A DNA stretch of 64,000 nt from Acanthosepion esculentum (taxonomy: Eukaryota > Mollusca > Cephalopoda > Sepiida > Sepiidae): NCBI GenBank assembly GCA_964036315.1, contig OZ038479.1:55683246-55747245 (forward strand), in the 5' to 3' direction. Below, in pieces: positions 23,480-33,660 of the stretch (its first letter is position 1; each line of letters begins with the position of its first letter). The notes under the pieces are model-generated. The model ran no database searches. It was not told the origin of the DNA and was given only the letters and a program-made list of their open reading frames with translations. The position numbers and the translations under genes were made by a program.

Positions 23480-23970
23480 TGCTATACAACTAACAAATGC
23501 GATATAGGGAACAACAAAACAGCGAACTAAAATACATATGACAACACCATCATGATGATGTGGCATGTAAAATGTATGGAAACAATGCAAGGAATACCAA
23601 AAAGGCCATTTTCATGGACATATATTTCTACAAAATCAATATAAAATTTTTTTAAATTATGCAACTTTTATTATATTCATTATATTTTTATGATATAATG
23701 TTCGAATAATATTTTCTTAGATCATTAATATATAATTATATGGCACAAATATGGTACTGGTCTCTGACACACTGGGAAGACTTCTTACATCAATGATGAC
23801 TGGCCTTAGAATGAATATGTCCTCATATTTGATACAGAAAGTCTGAAAATGACCCGGAAATAAAACAAAGTGTGTGTGGGGGTGGTGCACACAGCCCATA
23901 GCTGGACTGGAAAGCTTCATTCACTGGTTCCTCACACATTGATAAAAAAAAGCAAAAACTGACAGATAGT
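23480..23970 (+). mobile_element. Third hAT-type copy, 5'-truncated
   Basis: Starts within the GCTATACAACTAACAAATG block and runs to GTCTGAGAAATGATC near the 3' end, parallel to the first copy. The 67-codon minus-strand frame here is incidental. Confidence 0.7.
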
Positions 23971-24039
23971 CTGAGAAATGATCAGAAACGCATTTTTCAA
24001 AATTTATAATTACAACTATTTGTTGTCATATGTTTATTT

Positions 24040-24375
24040 AAATTTTCTTGTTCACAGACATTTTCATAAATTCAAGAATAAAAAAATTATTTTCATATTT
24101 ATTTATAATATGGTAAATAATAAATATTTAATTATAGTTGATTCACATATTTTATAATCTTGTAAATATGAAATTATTCTTGTAAATAAGCAACCTAATA
24201 GTTTAAAATCTTTATTGTCAATTCTCAAGAATAAAGAAAATATATAAATCCACTTTCATATGTTTGGGTTTTATTAAAATTCTAATAATCACTTTTTAAA
24301 AACACTAAACATTGCCGAGGGAATCAAAAGTGTATACAGTAATAACAGTGTCAAGGGAATAACTGTTCTTTTTTT
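24040..24375. mobile_element. Palindromic element P1, copy C (partial)
   Basis: Shares GTCAATTCTCAAGAATAAAG, CATATGTTTGGGTTTTATT and the AACATTGCCGAGGG block with the right half of the other P1 copies. The left inverted end is missing. Confidence 0.6.
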
Positions 24376-24389
24376 TGTGGACACAATGT

Positions 24390-24700
24390 TAAATTATTTA
24401 CATTGTTTAGACTATTGTCCTCATCTTTACTCTCACATTCACAATATTTTGGCCATTGTAAGCTCTGGCTTTCTTCAGGTAATATTTGTTAGAGTTTCTA
24501 ATCAAACCCTTTATTTAGTCCACAGGAAAAGATCATTCTAATTCCGCATACCATGTTGGCGTGCACAATGGCAGAAATGTAAATGTGACAGTAAAGATGA
24601 GGACAACAGTCTGAACAATGTAAATAGTGTAAATTGTTACAATACTTCATCTCAGAATTATAGACAGATCCTGAACAAGGTTTAACACTGCCTTGAAATA
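24390..24700. repeat. Palindromic repeat with ~64-bp arms
   Basis: The left arm (about 24398-24461) and right arm (about 24565-24628) are inverted copies centred on GATGAGGACAA/TTGTCCTCATC and AATGTAAATA/TATTTACATT. The loop carries ACCCTTTATTTAGTCCAC and ATTCCGCATACCATG, also found in the inverted repeat at 47592-47841. Same repeat family, non-coding. Confidence 0.65.
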
Positions 24701-25091
24701 AATACTAGTGTCTTAAACCATCTTACAAATTTACAACACCCTTACCGAAATATCATGTGATATGGCTTATAAAAAAGATTGTGTACAATGCCAGAACAAA
24801 AAAAAAAAACCGAGATCAATGGATACCATCTGCTTAATGATACAAGTTACATGTGAGTGCTTTCATTAATGCATTGATTGAAGAAGGACACTGTCCAGGT
24901 GCAAACAGACCATAAACGTCTAGTATCCATATTTCAGAAAGCACTCAGTGAAAAGAAAGTGCTTAAATTCAAAGCCTTCTATTATTTAAAATATATAATA
25001 CATGAATTAATCTCAAACTAAAATAATATAAATAACAATTACATTATAAAAAAAAATATCAACATTTACTCACTTTCAGTTATTAGATACT
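24700..25091. other. Unrecognised spacer
   Basis: Only short open frames. A plus-strand stretch near 24855-24915 reads like coding (ALIEEGHCPGANRP) but is isolated. I cannot assign it. Confidence 0.3.
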
Positions 25092-25350
25092 AGCCTAGAA
25101 GCCCCCCTTCGGGTGGACTTTAGGCCAACTCCTGCAGAGGGCTTTTGAACCTTTGGCCTTTTACCTTCAGCATCATATGTATGTAGAAGTTATAAGTATT
25201 TAGAAATAATAAAATTATTTTATCTTTATTCAACAACTTAATTTGGCATAATCTTTCTTCGTATACACAACCAATCGCAGCAGTTTGTTTACATTTATTT
25301 TGTGTGCAATTTTTATTTTCTTTTAAACTCACATTCTTCATGATCCCTTC
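25092..25350 (-). mobile_element. Possible Helitron 3' end
   Basis: On the minus strand a GC-rich short hairpin (CACCCGAAGGGGGG) lies just before a terminal CTAG, followed by T. This is the arrangement expected of a Helitron 3' end. The 5' end was not found, so the extent to the right is a guess. Confidence 0.3.
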
Positions 25351-25484
25351 ACATAGAGTAAGTCTTAAAAGACATTAGAGAACCTGAACTATGTAATATT
25401 TCAAATACGTCACAGTATGCGTTAGAAAAAGAAAAAACATATGAGCAACGTGCCATGCCCTGCTTAAGTTTTGATTATGGTTTA

Positions 25485-25785
25485 ATTAGATTGGCAACTG
25501 GTCTAGGAGAAGGACAACTCTGAATTCAAACCCAGAGTGGAGTCCCGAAGGCGGATGGATGGAACCTCGTGCTACCTTCTGGCAACACCTGCAGCCATGT
25601 TGGTACCAAATTGTATTGGTTTATCCTCTCCTTTGAACTCTGCTAGCAAGGCCGAGAGGGGGAACTAGACATCTGGGCAGCCCTAGTTCTCCATATATCC
25701 TTCCCAGGCTCGTAGCGCACTGCACTACTCTATCGTCTCTCGAGACGGACGGATGCCGACGATGAATGACTAATATATAAAAAAT
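25485..25785 (+). mobile_element. SINE with tRNA-like head
   Basis: Pol III-type boxes are visible: an A-box-like TGGCAACTGGTCTAGG at about 25493 and a B-box-like ATTCAAACCC at about 25525, at tRNA-like spacing. A GC-rich body with no open frame follows (AGGCTCGTAGCGCACTGCAC, CTCTCGAGACGGACGGATGC). This composition is unlike the flanks and typical of a SINE. Confidence 0.6.
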
Positions 25786-25798
25786 AATTTTTATGCAT

Positions 25799-26150
25799 TA
25801 CATACAAAATTAGTTTCAGTATTCACAAATGCATTTGATAATTGATAGCTAAGAATTTACTCACTGCAATGTTTAAAGTCTATAGATATACACCACATAC
25901 AAAATTAGCGGAGTTACATTTTAAAAATGTTCTAATATTTACAAATGCATTTGATAATTGATAGCTAAGAATTTACTCACTGCAATGTTTAAAGTCTACA
26001 CCACATACAAAATTAGCGGAGTTACATTTTAAAAATGTTCTAATATTTACAAATGCATTTGATAATTGATAGCTAAGAATTTACTCATTGCAATATGTTA
26101 AAGTTTATACATGTACACCACATAACATCAGTAAAGTTACAGCAAAGTTG
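25799..26150. repeat. Tandem repeat, three units of 108-116 bp
   Basis: ACAAATGCATTTGATAATTG recurs at 25825, 25941 and 26049. The second unit lacks an 8-bp TAGATATA block present in the first. A partial unit precedes the array. Near-identity suggests recent expansion. Confidence 0.9.
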
Positions 26151-26299
26151 AAACTTAAAATTTCCAGAATGTATTAAACTTATGAAAATGACATAAAAAC
26201 AATACTAATTGAATATTACTAAAACATTAACTATGTTAAATATAGGCATTATAGTTTTACAGTAACAAATAAAGAAAACAGAATCAGTAGTGTTCAGAT

Positions 26300-26410
26300 T
26301 CTCACTAATGTCTGTTAATTATGCTGACTCTTGTGGTCATACCTGGGATTGAACTCACAATCATTGGCTAATGAATTAGACTCCTACTCCTCAGCATAAT
26401 AGATGTGTTT
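26300..26410 (-). mobile_element. tRNA-headed SINE fragment
   Basis: Read on the minus strand, GAGTTCAATCCCAGG is a good B box, preceded by CTAATTCATTAGCC at suitable spacing. About 100 bp remain. Confidence 0.5.
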
Positions 26411-26539
26411 TAAGCCATGGCAGTAGCTTATTTCCCTTCCTGGCAAAGTCGATTTAACCAGTATTTAAGTTTTTTGAAATGTCTCCTCAGGAAACATTTT
26501 TGGTCACTCTGTTGATTAAATAAGATCCTGTTTTAACAG

Positions 26540-27350
26540 TCTCAAAAGTGTTAACACATTTTATTAAAATGGCTGAAAAGGAATATTCTTCAAAAAATAT
26601 TTTGTTCATATGAAAGAAATAAAAAGTTATATTTACCTGATTCTGGAAAGTAGGGATTTTCTTATATAATTCTCATTTCAAAAATATGATTTGTGCTATT
26701 TGCAATTGGACGCTTAAATCTTTGTCCGACCTACATGAAATTGATAGAGATTTTTCTCACTTGCCATATTTTCTCTTTATGTTTTCAGATTTTAAATAAA
26801 ATGCAGATTTTGAAATTGCAGTTGTGATTTCATATTTTATTCATTTTTATTGATATTTAAAAATGTCCTTTCACAAACTTCATTAAAATAAGTTTTGTGT
26901 TAGCATGTTTATCTTGAAATGCGGAAATCTGTAAACAAAAAATACTGATTCATGAGACTAAGCTTTATAATTAGAATGTGTCTGTGCCTTTTCAGCTGTG
27001 AATTCCTTAAAAGTACAGATTAACAACAATATGGTGTCTCTCCAGTGTGTAGATATACAAGGCTTTTCAAATTTAAAGTATTTTAAGAAGATTCCTTACC
27101 GATTTAACAAGAGTACTTTCTCTCCTTTATATGCAAACTGATGTCATTTTTATCTATTACATTGCCTAGCACTGACCATCACAAGTCACATGAATATGGC
27201 TTCTGTCTAATATGCTTTTGTGTGAAAATGTAAATCCACAAACACCACAAGGATATGGATTCTCGTCAGTGTGTCATTCCATCTGGTGGATCATAAAAGA
27301 CAGCTGTAAAAATGAACAAAACTGTTATTCTCCAGTGTTTACATGTGGCT
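26540..27350 (-). pseudogene. ZF2 3' segment with decayed fingers
   Basis: 26550-26830 is the 3' segment shared with ZF3 and the remnant at 2940. On the minus strand it contains GAATCAG|GTAAAT, a donor-like site with GT at 26636-26635, also present at ZF3. 26935-27350 holds finger traces (linker pieces such as CACTGACGAGAATCC and CACTGGAGAGACACC in the minus strand) with stops. Confidence 0.5.
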
Positions 27351-27384
27351 CACCATTTTTAGGCTTATCACATTGAAATACCAG

Positions 27385-27640
27385 CTCCCATACAATCACA
27401 AAATTTAAGCAAAAATCAACCCTGGTCAGTACCTGGGTGACCACTTGAGAATACCAGGTGCTGGATGTGCAGGTGGTGCAATGGATAATGGCTTGAAACA
27501 GTTGACTGGAGATCCAAGTTCCAATTACAGTTGGGTTTGCTGTTCACTTATGTATAAATACCTTTGATAAAGGTTTAAATCACCCTCTTCCCCCACTCAG
27601 CTATAGGTTAATTAAGACTAGTATCACAAAAAATCTCACT
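27385..27640 (+). mobile_element. Composite SINE: 5S rRNA-like part joined to tRNA-like part
   Basis: About 27402-27465 resembles the 3' half of 5S rRNA: TTAAGCA, then CCTGGTCAGTACCTGG, GTGACCACTTGAGAATACC and AGGTGCTG, matching the order of the 5S loop and box-C region. Directly after it, GTGGTGCAATGGATAATGG (A-box-like, about 27472) and GATCCAAGTTCC (B-box-like, about 27514) form a tRNA-like head. A short unrelated tail follows. A dimeric pol III-derived SINE is the best explanation. It lies between decayed ZF2 fingers. Confidence 0.5.
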
Positions 27641-27699
27641 ATGTAAAAAAATATTTTCTGCGAGGGGTTAATAAGCAGCAGAAAACAAAACAATCAATA

Positions 27700-27846
27700 A
27701 ATATTGACATTTTTGATATCAGTGAAAATGCAGGAATACAAACCCTGTGAGAATAGTGTTTCTGGCTAGTGGGGACTCTCAAATGATACACTAGATTTCA
27801 TATGTCTACCAACAGATTTTGATAAATGTAGATGGCATATGTTTTA
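27700..27846 (-). pseudogene. Short decayed finger traces beyond the ZF2 stop
   Basis: Antisense GTGAAAATGCAGG and CACTAGCCAGAAACACT pieces resemble finger and linker fragments, without an intact unit. Confidence 0.35.
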
Positions 27847-28707
27847 CTATTCATTGTGTGTTTGCATATGTTGCAGCAAATGTGACTTCCGTGAAAATGC
27901 AGATCCACAAATATCACAAATATATGATTTCACTCCAGTGTGTGTTTGCATGTGGCACACCAAAGATGATTTTACTGAAAATGTAGAGCCACAAACTTCA
28001 CAAGAATATGGTTTCTCTCCAGTGTGTGTTCGCATATGGCATACTAAATTTGCTTTTCTCGTATAAGCAGATCCACAAACTTCACAAGAATATGGTTTCT
28101 CTCCAGTGTGTGTTCGCATATGGCATACCAAATGTGATTTCTGTGAAAATGTAGATCCACAATTCTTACAAGAATATGCCTTCTCTCCAGTGTGTGTTCG
28201 CATATGATACTCCAGAGATGTCTTATATGAAAATGCAGAACCACAAACTTCACAAGAATAAGGTTGAATTCCTGTGTGTATTCGCATGTGACATACAAAA
28301 TGTGACTTCTTTAAAAATGCAGATCCACAAACTTCACAAGAATATGGTTTCTCTCCAGTGTGTGTTCGCACATGGCATACTAAATTTGCCTTTCTTGTAT
28401 AAGCAGTCCCACAAATTTTACAGAAATATGGTTTCTCTCCAGTGTGTGTTCGCATATGGCATACCAAATGTGACTTCTGTGAAAATGCTGATCCACAATC
28501 CTTACAAGAATATGGCTTCTCTCCAGTGTGTGTTCGTATATGATATTCCAAAGATGTCTTATATGAAAATGCAGATCCACAAATTTCACAAGAGTATGGC
28601 TTCTCTCCGGTGTGTGTTCGCATATGCCGCTCCAAATTTGACTTCAGTGAAAATGCAAATTGACAAACATTACAAGAAAATGGTTTTACTTCTTTATGCG
28701 ATTGCAT
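27847..28707 (-). CDS. C2H2 zinc-finger protein, 10 fingers (ZF2)
   Basis: Open frame of 286 codons from ATG 28707 to TAG at 27847-27849. Ten contiguous C2H2 fingers of 28 residues occupy residues 10-284, with TGEKPY linkers (TGIQPY before finger 6, TGVKSY before finger 10). Helix residues at -1, 2, 3 and 6 of fingers 1-10 are LSNR, YTSY, QSHC, RANC, KSHC, YTSY, QSHC, RANC, VSSC and RSHQ. Fingers 2-4 and 6-8 have the same contact residues, so a four-finger block was duplicated. All zinc ligands are present. Predicted nuclear DNA-binding factor with no other domain. The start is the first Met after a TAA stop two codons upstream. The end (THNE, stop) looks like a natural terminus. Decayed fingers lie upstream, so the original protein was longer. 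The best candidate functional gene in the window. Confidence 0.8.
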   Translation of the reverse strand: MQSHKEVKPFSCNVCQFAFSLKSNLERHMRTHTGEKPYSCEICGSAFSYKTSLEYHIRTHTGEKPYSCKDCGSAFSQKSHLVCHMRTHTGEKPYFCKICGTAYTRKANLVCHVRTHTGEKPYSCEVCGSAFLKKSHFVCHMRIHTGIQPYSCEVCGSAFSYKTSLEYHMRTHTGEKAYSCKNCGSTFSQKSHLVCHMRTHTGEKPYSCEVCGSAYTRKANLVCHMRTHTGEKPYSCEVCGSTFSVKSSLVCHMQTHTGVKSYICDICGSAFSRKSHLLQHMQTHNE

Positions 28708-29640
28708 ATCTTAGCTGCTTGAAGATACAGATTCACAAATTTCACAAGAAAATCATATCTCTCCACTGTTTTCCTCATGGCACAAGTCTATTCAAATACT
28801 TTAAATTTGAAAAGGATGTATTTCAATTTTTGCATATGATGCATCAGGTTTCTCTCATGCATGTTTTTATTAGTGCTTCACCAATATTAAGATGCTTGAA
28901 AAGGCAGATTTACAAAGTTCACAAGAATGTTTCCCTCTTGCATGAGAGTGGATATTAAATACTGCACTAAATTTGTCTTTTCTACAACAAATCCACAATA
29001 TTTACATGGATATGGTTTCTGTTCAGTGTGTGCTCACTTGTGGTGCTTCATAATTGACTTTTGTGAAAATGAAGACCTGCAGACATCACACTAATATGGT
29101 TTCTCTCCAGTGTGTTTTTGCATATGACACACAAAATTTGACTTCCTTAAAAATGCAGATCCACAAATTTCACAGTAATATAGTTTCTCTCCAGTGTGTG
29201 TTCTCACATGGCCCACTAAAGATGACTTCACTGAAAATGCAAAGTCACAAACTTCACAAGAATATGGCTACTCTCTAGTATGTGTTTGCATATGATGCTC
29301 CAATGATGACATCTGTGAAAATACAGAACCACAAATTTTACAATAAAGCATTTTTTCTCCAGTGTGTGTTTTCATATGATGCTCCAAATGTGACTTCAGT
29401 TGAAATGAAAATACACAAACTTGACAAGAATATGATTACAGTCCTGTGTTATACAAATCACATACCAAATCTAACTTCTGAGAAAATGTAGAAAAACAAA
29501 AATCAGTAGAATAAGTTTTCTTTACACTGTGTGTTTCCATATGGCACACTAAATCTAACATCATTATAAAAATTTGCAAACTTCACAAGGATATGGCTTC
29601 TCTGTAATTCTTACTCATATATAATACTCTGGTTTTTTAG
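28708..29640 (-). pseudogene. Decayed N-terminal fingers of the ZF2 array
   Basis: About ten recognisable finger units in minus orientation are broken by frameshifts and stops. Several are nearly complete, for example around 29170-29260 and 29290-29400 (C-x2-C, F, L, H-x3-H with TGEK linkers). A stop replaces a linker residue near 29281 (THTRE-stop). The 5' side of the ancestral array has decayed while the 3' ten fingers stayed open. Confidence 0.75.
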
Positions 29641-29689
29641 AAAAGATAATGTACATGTTGTTTTGCCAGTTAATGTTCCATTAATGCTT

Positions 29690-29914
29690 TTGAAAATGTG
29701 GGTGATACACAAGTTTTAAAGGAGTATTCCAGTATATATTTCTCTGTTCCTGATGGGATGTCAAAAGTTTTGTTTTCTTTCATGTAAAATCCCAAAAATA
29801 ACAGTTTTTATGCATATTTTGATTTCCTGTTCAGCCAAAATATCTGTAAAGCAAAAGGAATAAAACACAGACAATGAATAATATATGAAATCAGTTTATA
29901 TTTTAACAAATACA
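29690..29914 (-). other. ZF2 leader segment with splice-acceptor-like site
   Basis: Homologous to the ZF1 and ZF3 leaders. The acceptor-like GCTTTACAG ends at 29844, and the following segment begins ATATTTTGGCTGAACAGG where the other copies have ATG. The encoded stretch (ICIKTVIFGILHERKQN) matches the others but meets a TGA. Confidence 0.5.
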
Positions 29915-29995
29915 TCTATACATATATAAAGGGCAGTTGTCTATGTGTGTGAGTGTGTGTTCAGCTGAAACTAAAAACTACAATACTTAACAAAA

Positions 29996-30038
<43 letters not shown>

Positions 30039-30040
30039 TT
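29915..30040 (+). mobile_element. Possible Helitron 5' end followed by (AT)n
   Basis: TCTATACATATATAAAGGGC after an A resembles a Helitron 5' terminus. An AT microsatellite runs from about 29999 to 30035. No matching 3' end was located. Confidence 0.25.
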
Positions 30041-31330
30041 AGTATCATCGAACCCACCTTTTTGCAAAAAGATTATCATCATATGATTTGTATTTGCAAA
30101 GATATTTTAAAATTAAAAATATATAATGCATTTCTAGCCATATAAGTGTTTTGAAATTCTCAGAATTAAAAAGTAAAAATGAAAAGGAATAATTATTATT
30201 CTTTCATTTTTACTTTATAATTCTGCTGATAATTTTGAAATGCTATATGTATTTTTAAAATTTCTATTCTCTTGAATTTATTTCCATATCTATAATAAAT
30301 AAAAACATCAAAAAATGAATATTAAAACAACAAAGTAAATTTAAAAGAAGAATATTAAATACAATTATTTGAAAAACGTTTAATATTTATTTAATCAAAT
30401 ATTCAAAACAAAAATTGTAAAAACACAACAGAATAAATTCCCATAGATATTTTTTTGAAAATTTTCAGTAGCTTTAATACAATCTGATATTCCACAAACA
30501 AATAGAAGTCATCTTTTTCAATATTTTTAATCAGGAAAGTTTTAAGTCTCTTTTACCATTTTATTGAAATTAATATTTTTCAAAAGTTTACATACTAAAT
30601 TTTAAAAATGAATCTAAACTCAAACAAATTATTCAAATATACAGAATCATTTCTAACATGGTGGGGATCATAAAAAAATTTATTAAAAATTATTTAATTT
30701 TCTAAAAATTATTTATGCATTCAAAAATATTGTGTTTGTGGAATTATTTTTGATTATTAATATAAATTTTAGTAAATTTAAATTTTTCAAAAATATTTAA
30801 TTTTTTTATATTATATATAATTTTTTCCATTGTACACAGGACATGAAAGACAGTTTAAAACTTTATAAAGAGATTTATTTTTGAATTAACAATATTTTTT
30901 CATGAAATCAATCTGTCTTTACTTTTAACTTTACTGACAAAAAAGAATTTAAATGTAAAATACCTTTTTTAAAAAGCAATATGAAACCAAATAATTTTTT
31001 TAAATGAAGTAATTATTTTCTGATTTAAAGAAAAATAATTACTGGTTCTTAATTTGATAAAATATATAGACAATATATTTACTTTAATAAATAGTGGAAT
31101 GTCAATCCTATAATTATTTTCTGTTTAAAAAAAAGAAAAAATGATTTGTACATAATTCCCTCCAACCACTCTCATTCAGAAAAAGGTAGATTTTCAGTTA
31201 TATTCTTGAGAAATCTAGACACCCTGAGTCCTTGCAATGGCATCAGATAATGAATCAACATGTTATTGAATTTCAACATAGCAATGAAACCTAAGATGAA
31301 GTTATTTTTTACAAGCAATGCCAGGTATCC
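30041..31330. other. Extremely AT-rich spacer
   Basis: Long A/T tracts, no open frame of note, no terminal repeats. Short AT-rich words recur but I cannot define an element. Confidence 0.4.
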
Positions 31331-31334
31331 CTGC

Positions 31335-31640
31335 TAGTTTATTTCTATATTAAGGTTAGTTGAAATCAGTACAGGGATGCAATAATGCAGTAGTTAGTTG
31401 ACTGCCACCTATAACAGAAAATAGGTTGTAGGATGAGCTGATTGCAGGGTCAATCCCATGCTGAGTGATACTATTGCTAGTCAATGGTCATTGGTCACTG
31501 TCCACCCTGGTCCACACCTTGACCTGCCCACATTGTGTTTCTTGATCACACAGCTGGTAGGGAATGAGTATCATTAGTAATCATAGCACAGGTTCCAATC
31601 ACAGCAAGCTGTGCTATGATGGGGAAAAATAGAAATGTGT
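31335..31640 (+). mobile_element. SINE with tRNA-like head, diverged
   Basis: TGCAATAATGCAGTAGTTAG (A-box-like region, about 31378) and AGGGTCAATCCC (B-box-like, about 31446) are tRNA-like. Downstream are CATTGTGTTTCTTGATCA and CAGCTGGTAGGGAATGAG, which resemble the conserved body of mollusc SINEs as I recall it. An inverted word, AGCACAGG..AGCTGTGCT, ends the unit near 31620. Confidence 0.45.
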
Positions 31641-32260
31641 TCACAGATGAAATAAAAACAAAAAAATTCTTCAGGCTAATTTTTGAATTGGTTTATGTAG
31701 TTCTTGGTATAACAAAAATTAACTCTTATGACTAAAATCTCTTTAGTTACACCTTGCCTATCAGTGCTAATTCTTAGAACAGGTCTCAAAGTCAGGGATT
31801 CTCTTGGCAAAAAGTTACATGGATCTCAGTAACACCTTTGTTTGCTCTTCTTTGCTGTCTTGTCTCTGCCACTCTCTCTGATCATCTGCCGGGGTCACTG
31901 CTTATATTGATGTTGACTCAAGACCAGAGTGAAGGCTGACAGTGTTTGGGAATTTTGGGGTTCCTCAGGTTTCTGTATCGATTTGAACAAGAGTTCTTTG
32001 TTGTCTGGTTCACAATATTAATTATCTCTCCAAATTTAGGAGATCCCTTCTTCCTACAGGTAGTCGTTGCGGGTATTGGCCCATCTGTATAACTCATTCC
32101 TTTTCTTATTTATGCCTTGCACCATTACTTCCAAATGGACATAGGTAATTCTTCCACCTCTGTTAGTATCTCATCTAAGCCCTCCACCTCAGCTGTCTTT
32201 TTGAAAAATCTGATTTTTAAACCACGCAAATAAAAGGGTAGTCTTAACTTTTAATGATTA
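31641..32260 (-). pseudogene. Unidentified coding-like remnant
   Basis: On the minus strand one frame is open for most of 32210-31900 with only two stops. It has a protein-like composition, including TDGPIPATTTCRKKG and FGEIINIVNQTTKN. I do not recognise the family. It may be a fragment of a retroelement gag or of a host exon. Confidence 0.25.
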
Positions 32261-32324
32261 ATTGTAATTATCTTCAATAACAAATTTTTCTCAGTCCCTG
32301 GTCTTGTTTATATAATCAGAGATT

Positions 32325-32750
32325 TACCAGCTCTTTTGACCTGCTAATAGCAAATATTTGTCTTCACCTCTTGTTCACTAAATTATATTTATGAACCTTA
32401 CAGGTTTGTTTATTATCTCAAAAAATTCTATTTCTTGATTTGTTTACATTTCCACTATTTGACAGACAGGTATAAATCAGTTTCTTGACATGTTTTTGTA
32501 ACTTCCACTTTAAGCAGACATAAATCAGTTTCTTGATTTCTTCAAAATTACTAAACAGAAGGCTGACAGTTCTGTTTATTTACCAGCTCTTTTGACATGC
32601 TAATAGCAAATATTTGTCTCCACCTCTTGTTCACTTAATTATACTTATGAACCTTACAGGTTTGTTTATTATCTCAAAAAATCCTATTTCTTGGGTTCCT
32701 CAGGTTTCTATCTCTAACACCACAAACTTATGTGTTGTTAGAGATATGAG
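32325..32750. repeat. Direct duplication (118-bp blocks, 255-bp offset) and small hairpin
   Basis: 32325-32440 and 32580-32695 share CCAGCTCTTTTGAC.TGCTAA and GAACCTTACAGGTTTGTTTA. The intervening AAATCAGTTTCTTGA block is also doubled. A hairpin TATCTCTAACA...TGTTAGAGATA lies at 32709-32746. Confidence 0.75.
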
Positions 32751-33153
32751 AGAGAGTAACACTGAGTAAATTGTATATATTGTCTGTTTTTTATATAACG
32801 GAGTGTCCAGATAATTTAGTTGGGGAAAAAAAAAAAAAGTGCCTTGAGTTTTCGTACCTCAAATTCTGATGAATTTTAAGAGACAAATATTACAGTTGTG
32901 GCCTGAAAAGTAAAAAGACCAAAATTTTGGTCAACCCTCGTGCTACGTGCCTGTCCAATAGTGAGCGTGCCATGTGTTAGTCTGTGGTAGAGGAAAAGAT
33001 TGGGGTTGATTCTCATTGGTTTAGAAAGAGTGACTTGTATTAATAATCCTATTATAATTGTGCTTGTCCCTCCCTTTGTTATTTCGCATGACCATTACAC
33101 CCTGCCAATACTTAATAAATAATGGACTATTCTATTTTGATCACATGGAAAGA
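32751..33153. other. Unrecognised spacer
   Basis: Moderate GC content, no element ends or motif recognised. Confidence 0.35.
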
Positions 33154-33157
33154 AGAG

Positions 33158-33369
33158 TGTAGTGGACCGTGGGGTGAAGATGTGAAGAGATATCAGAAGG
33201 TTAAAATTTCCTGCTGGCCGGTCCAGCTACATGAGAATGTTGGACTTTAATTAAGTCCAAAGAAGACAAAGAAAACAAACAAGACCGATATATATGGTTA
33301 AACAAATATATATTAAGAACAAGTTACACAAAGACATGAACAGTTACATATTGTTTGTATTGGAGAAAT

Positions 33370-33409
<40 letters not shown>

Positions 33410-33656
33410 GTGAGTCTTCGAACGTATGTGTATTGTTCTTAGCGTGTTCCCAGAATTTGGGAAACACTGTATCTGTGAGAGGTCACATATTAACCTAAGT
33501 GGAAAAAGAGAGATTTTACCTCATCTCCACGTGAGGTGGCAGCCCAATGCCTGAGTCGGAAAAGAGAGATAGGCGAAGGGTCAGCCAGTATTTATAGCCA
33601 GGGGAGAGAGACCCCTGTTGAAGGATTAAGGGACTGAGGAGGAGCTAACTGCGACA
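33158..33656 (-). mobile_element. Solo LTR (copy 1)
   Basis: 499 bp. Read on the minus strand it begins TGTCGCAGTTAGCTCC and ends GGTCCACTACA (TG...CA). A 4-bp target duplication, AGAG, lies at 33154-33157 and 33657-33660. It matches 40041-40590 end to end, including a TATAAATACTGGCTGAC promoter box on the minus strand and GCGTGTTCCCAGAAT.TGGGAAAC. A GT microsatellite (about 33370-33408) has grown inside. No internal region, so it is a solo LTR. Confidence 0.88.
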
Positions 33657-33660
33657 AGAG

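Noticed and set aside
25485..27540. Functional tRNA or 5S genes at the tRNA-like and 5S-like segments
   Set aside because: The cloverleaf halves and the full 5S sequence are not present; boxes are diverged and the bodies continue into SINE tails.
28044..28589. Minus-strand frames in a second register over ZF arrays ([12 protein letters not shown] repeats), also at 4587, 52625 and 53150
   Set aside because: Shifted-frame shadows of the C2H2 fingers.
28176..28958. Long plus-strand open frame (260 codons) across the ZF2 array, with similar ones at 52865-53545 and 4422-4760
   Set aside because: These are antisense readings of the 84-bp finger repeat. The same antisense frame stays open in every unit because the repeat is conserved in length and sequence. 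There is no independent start context or family.
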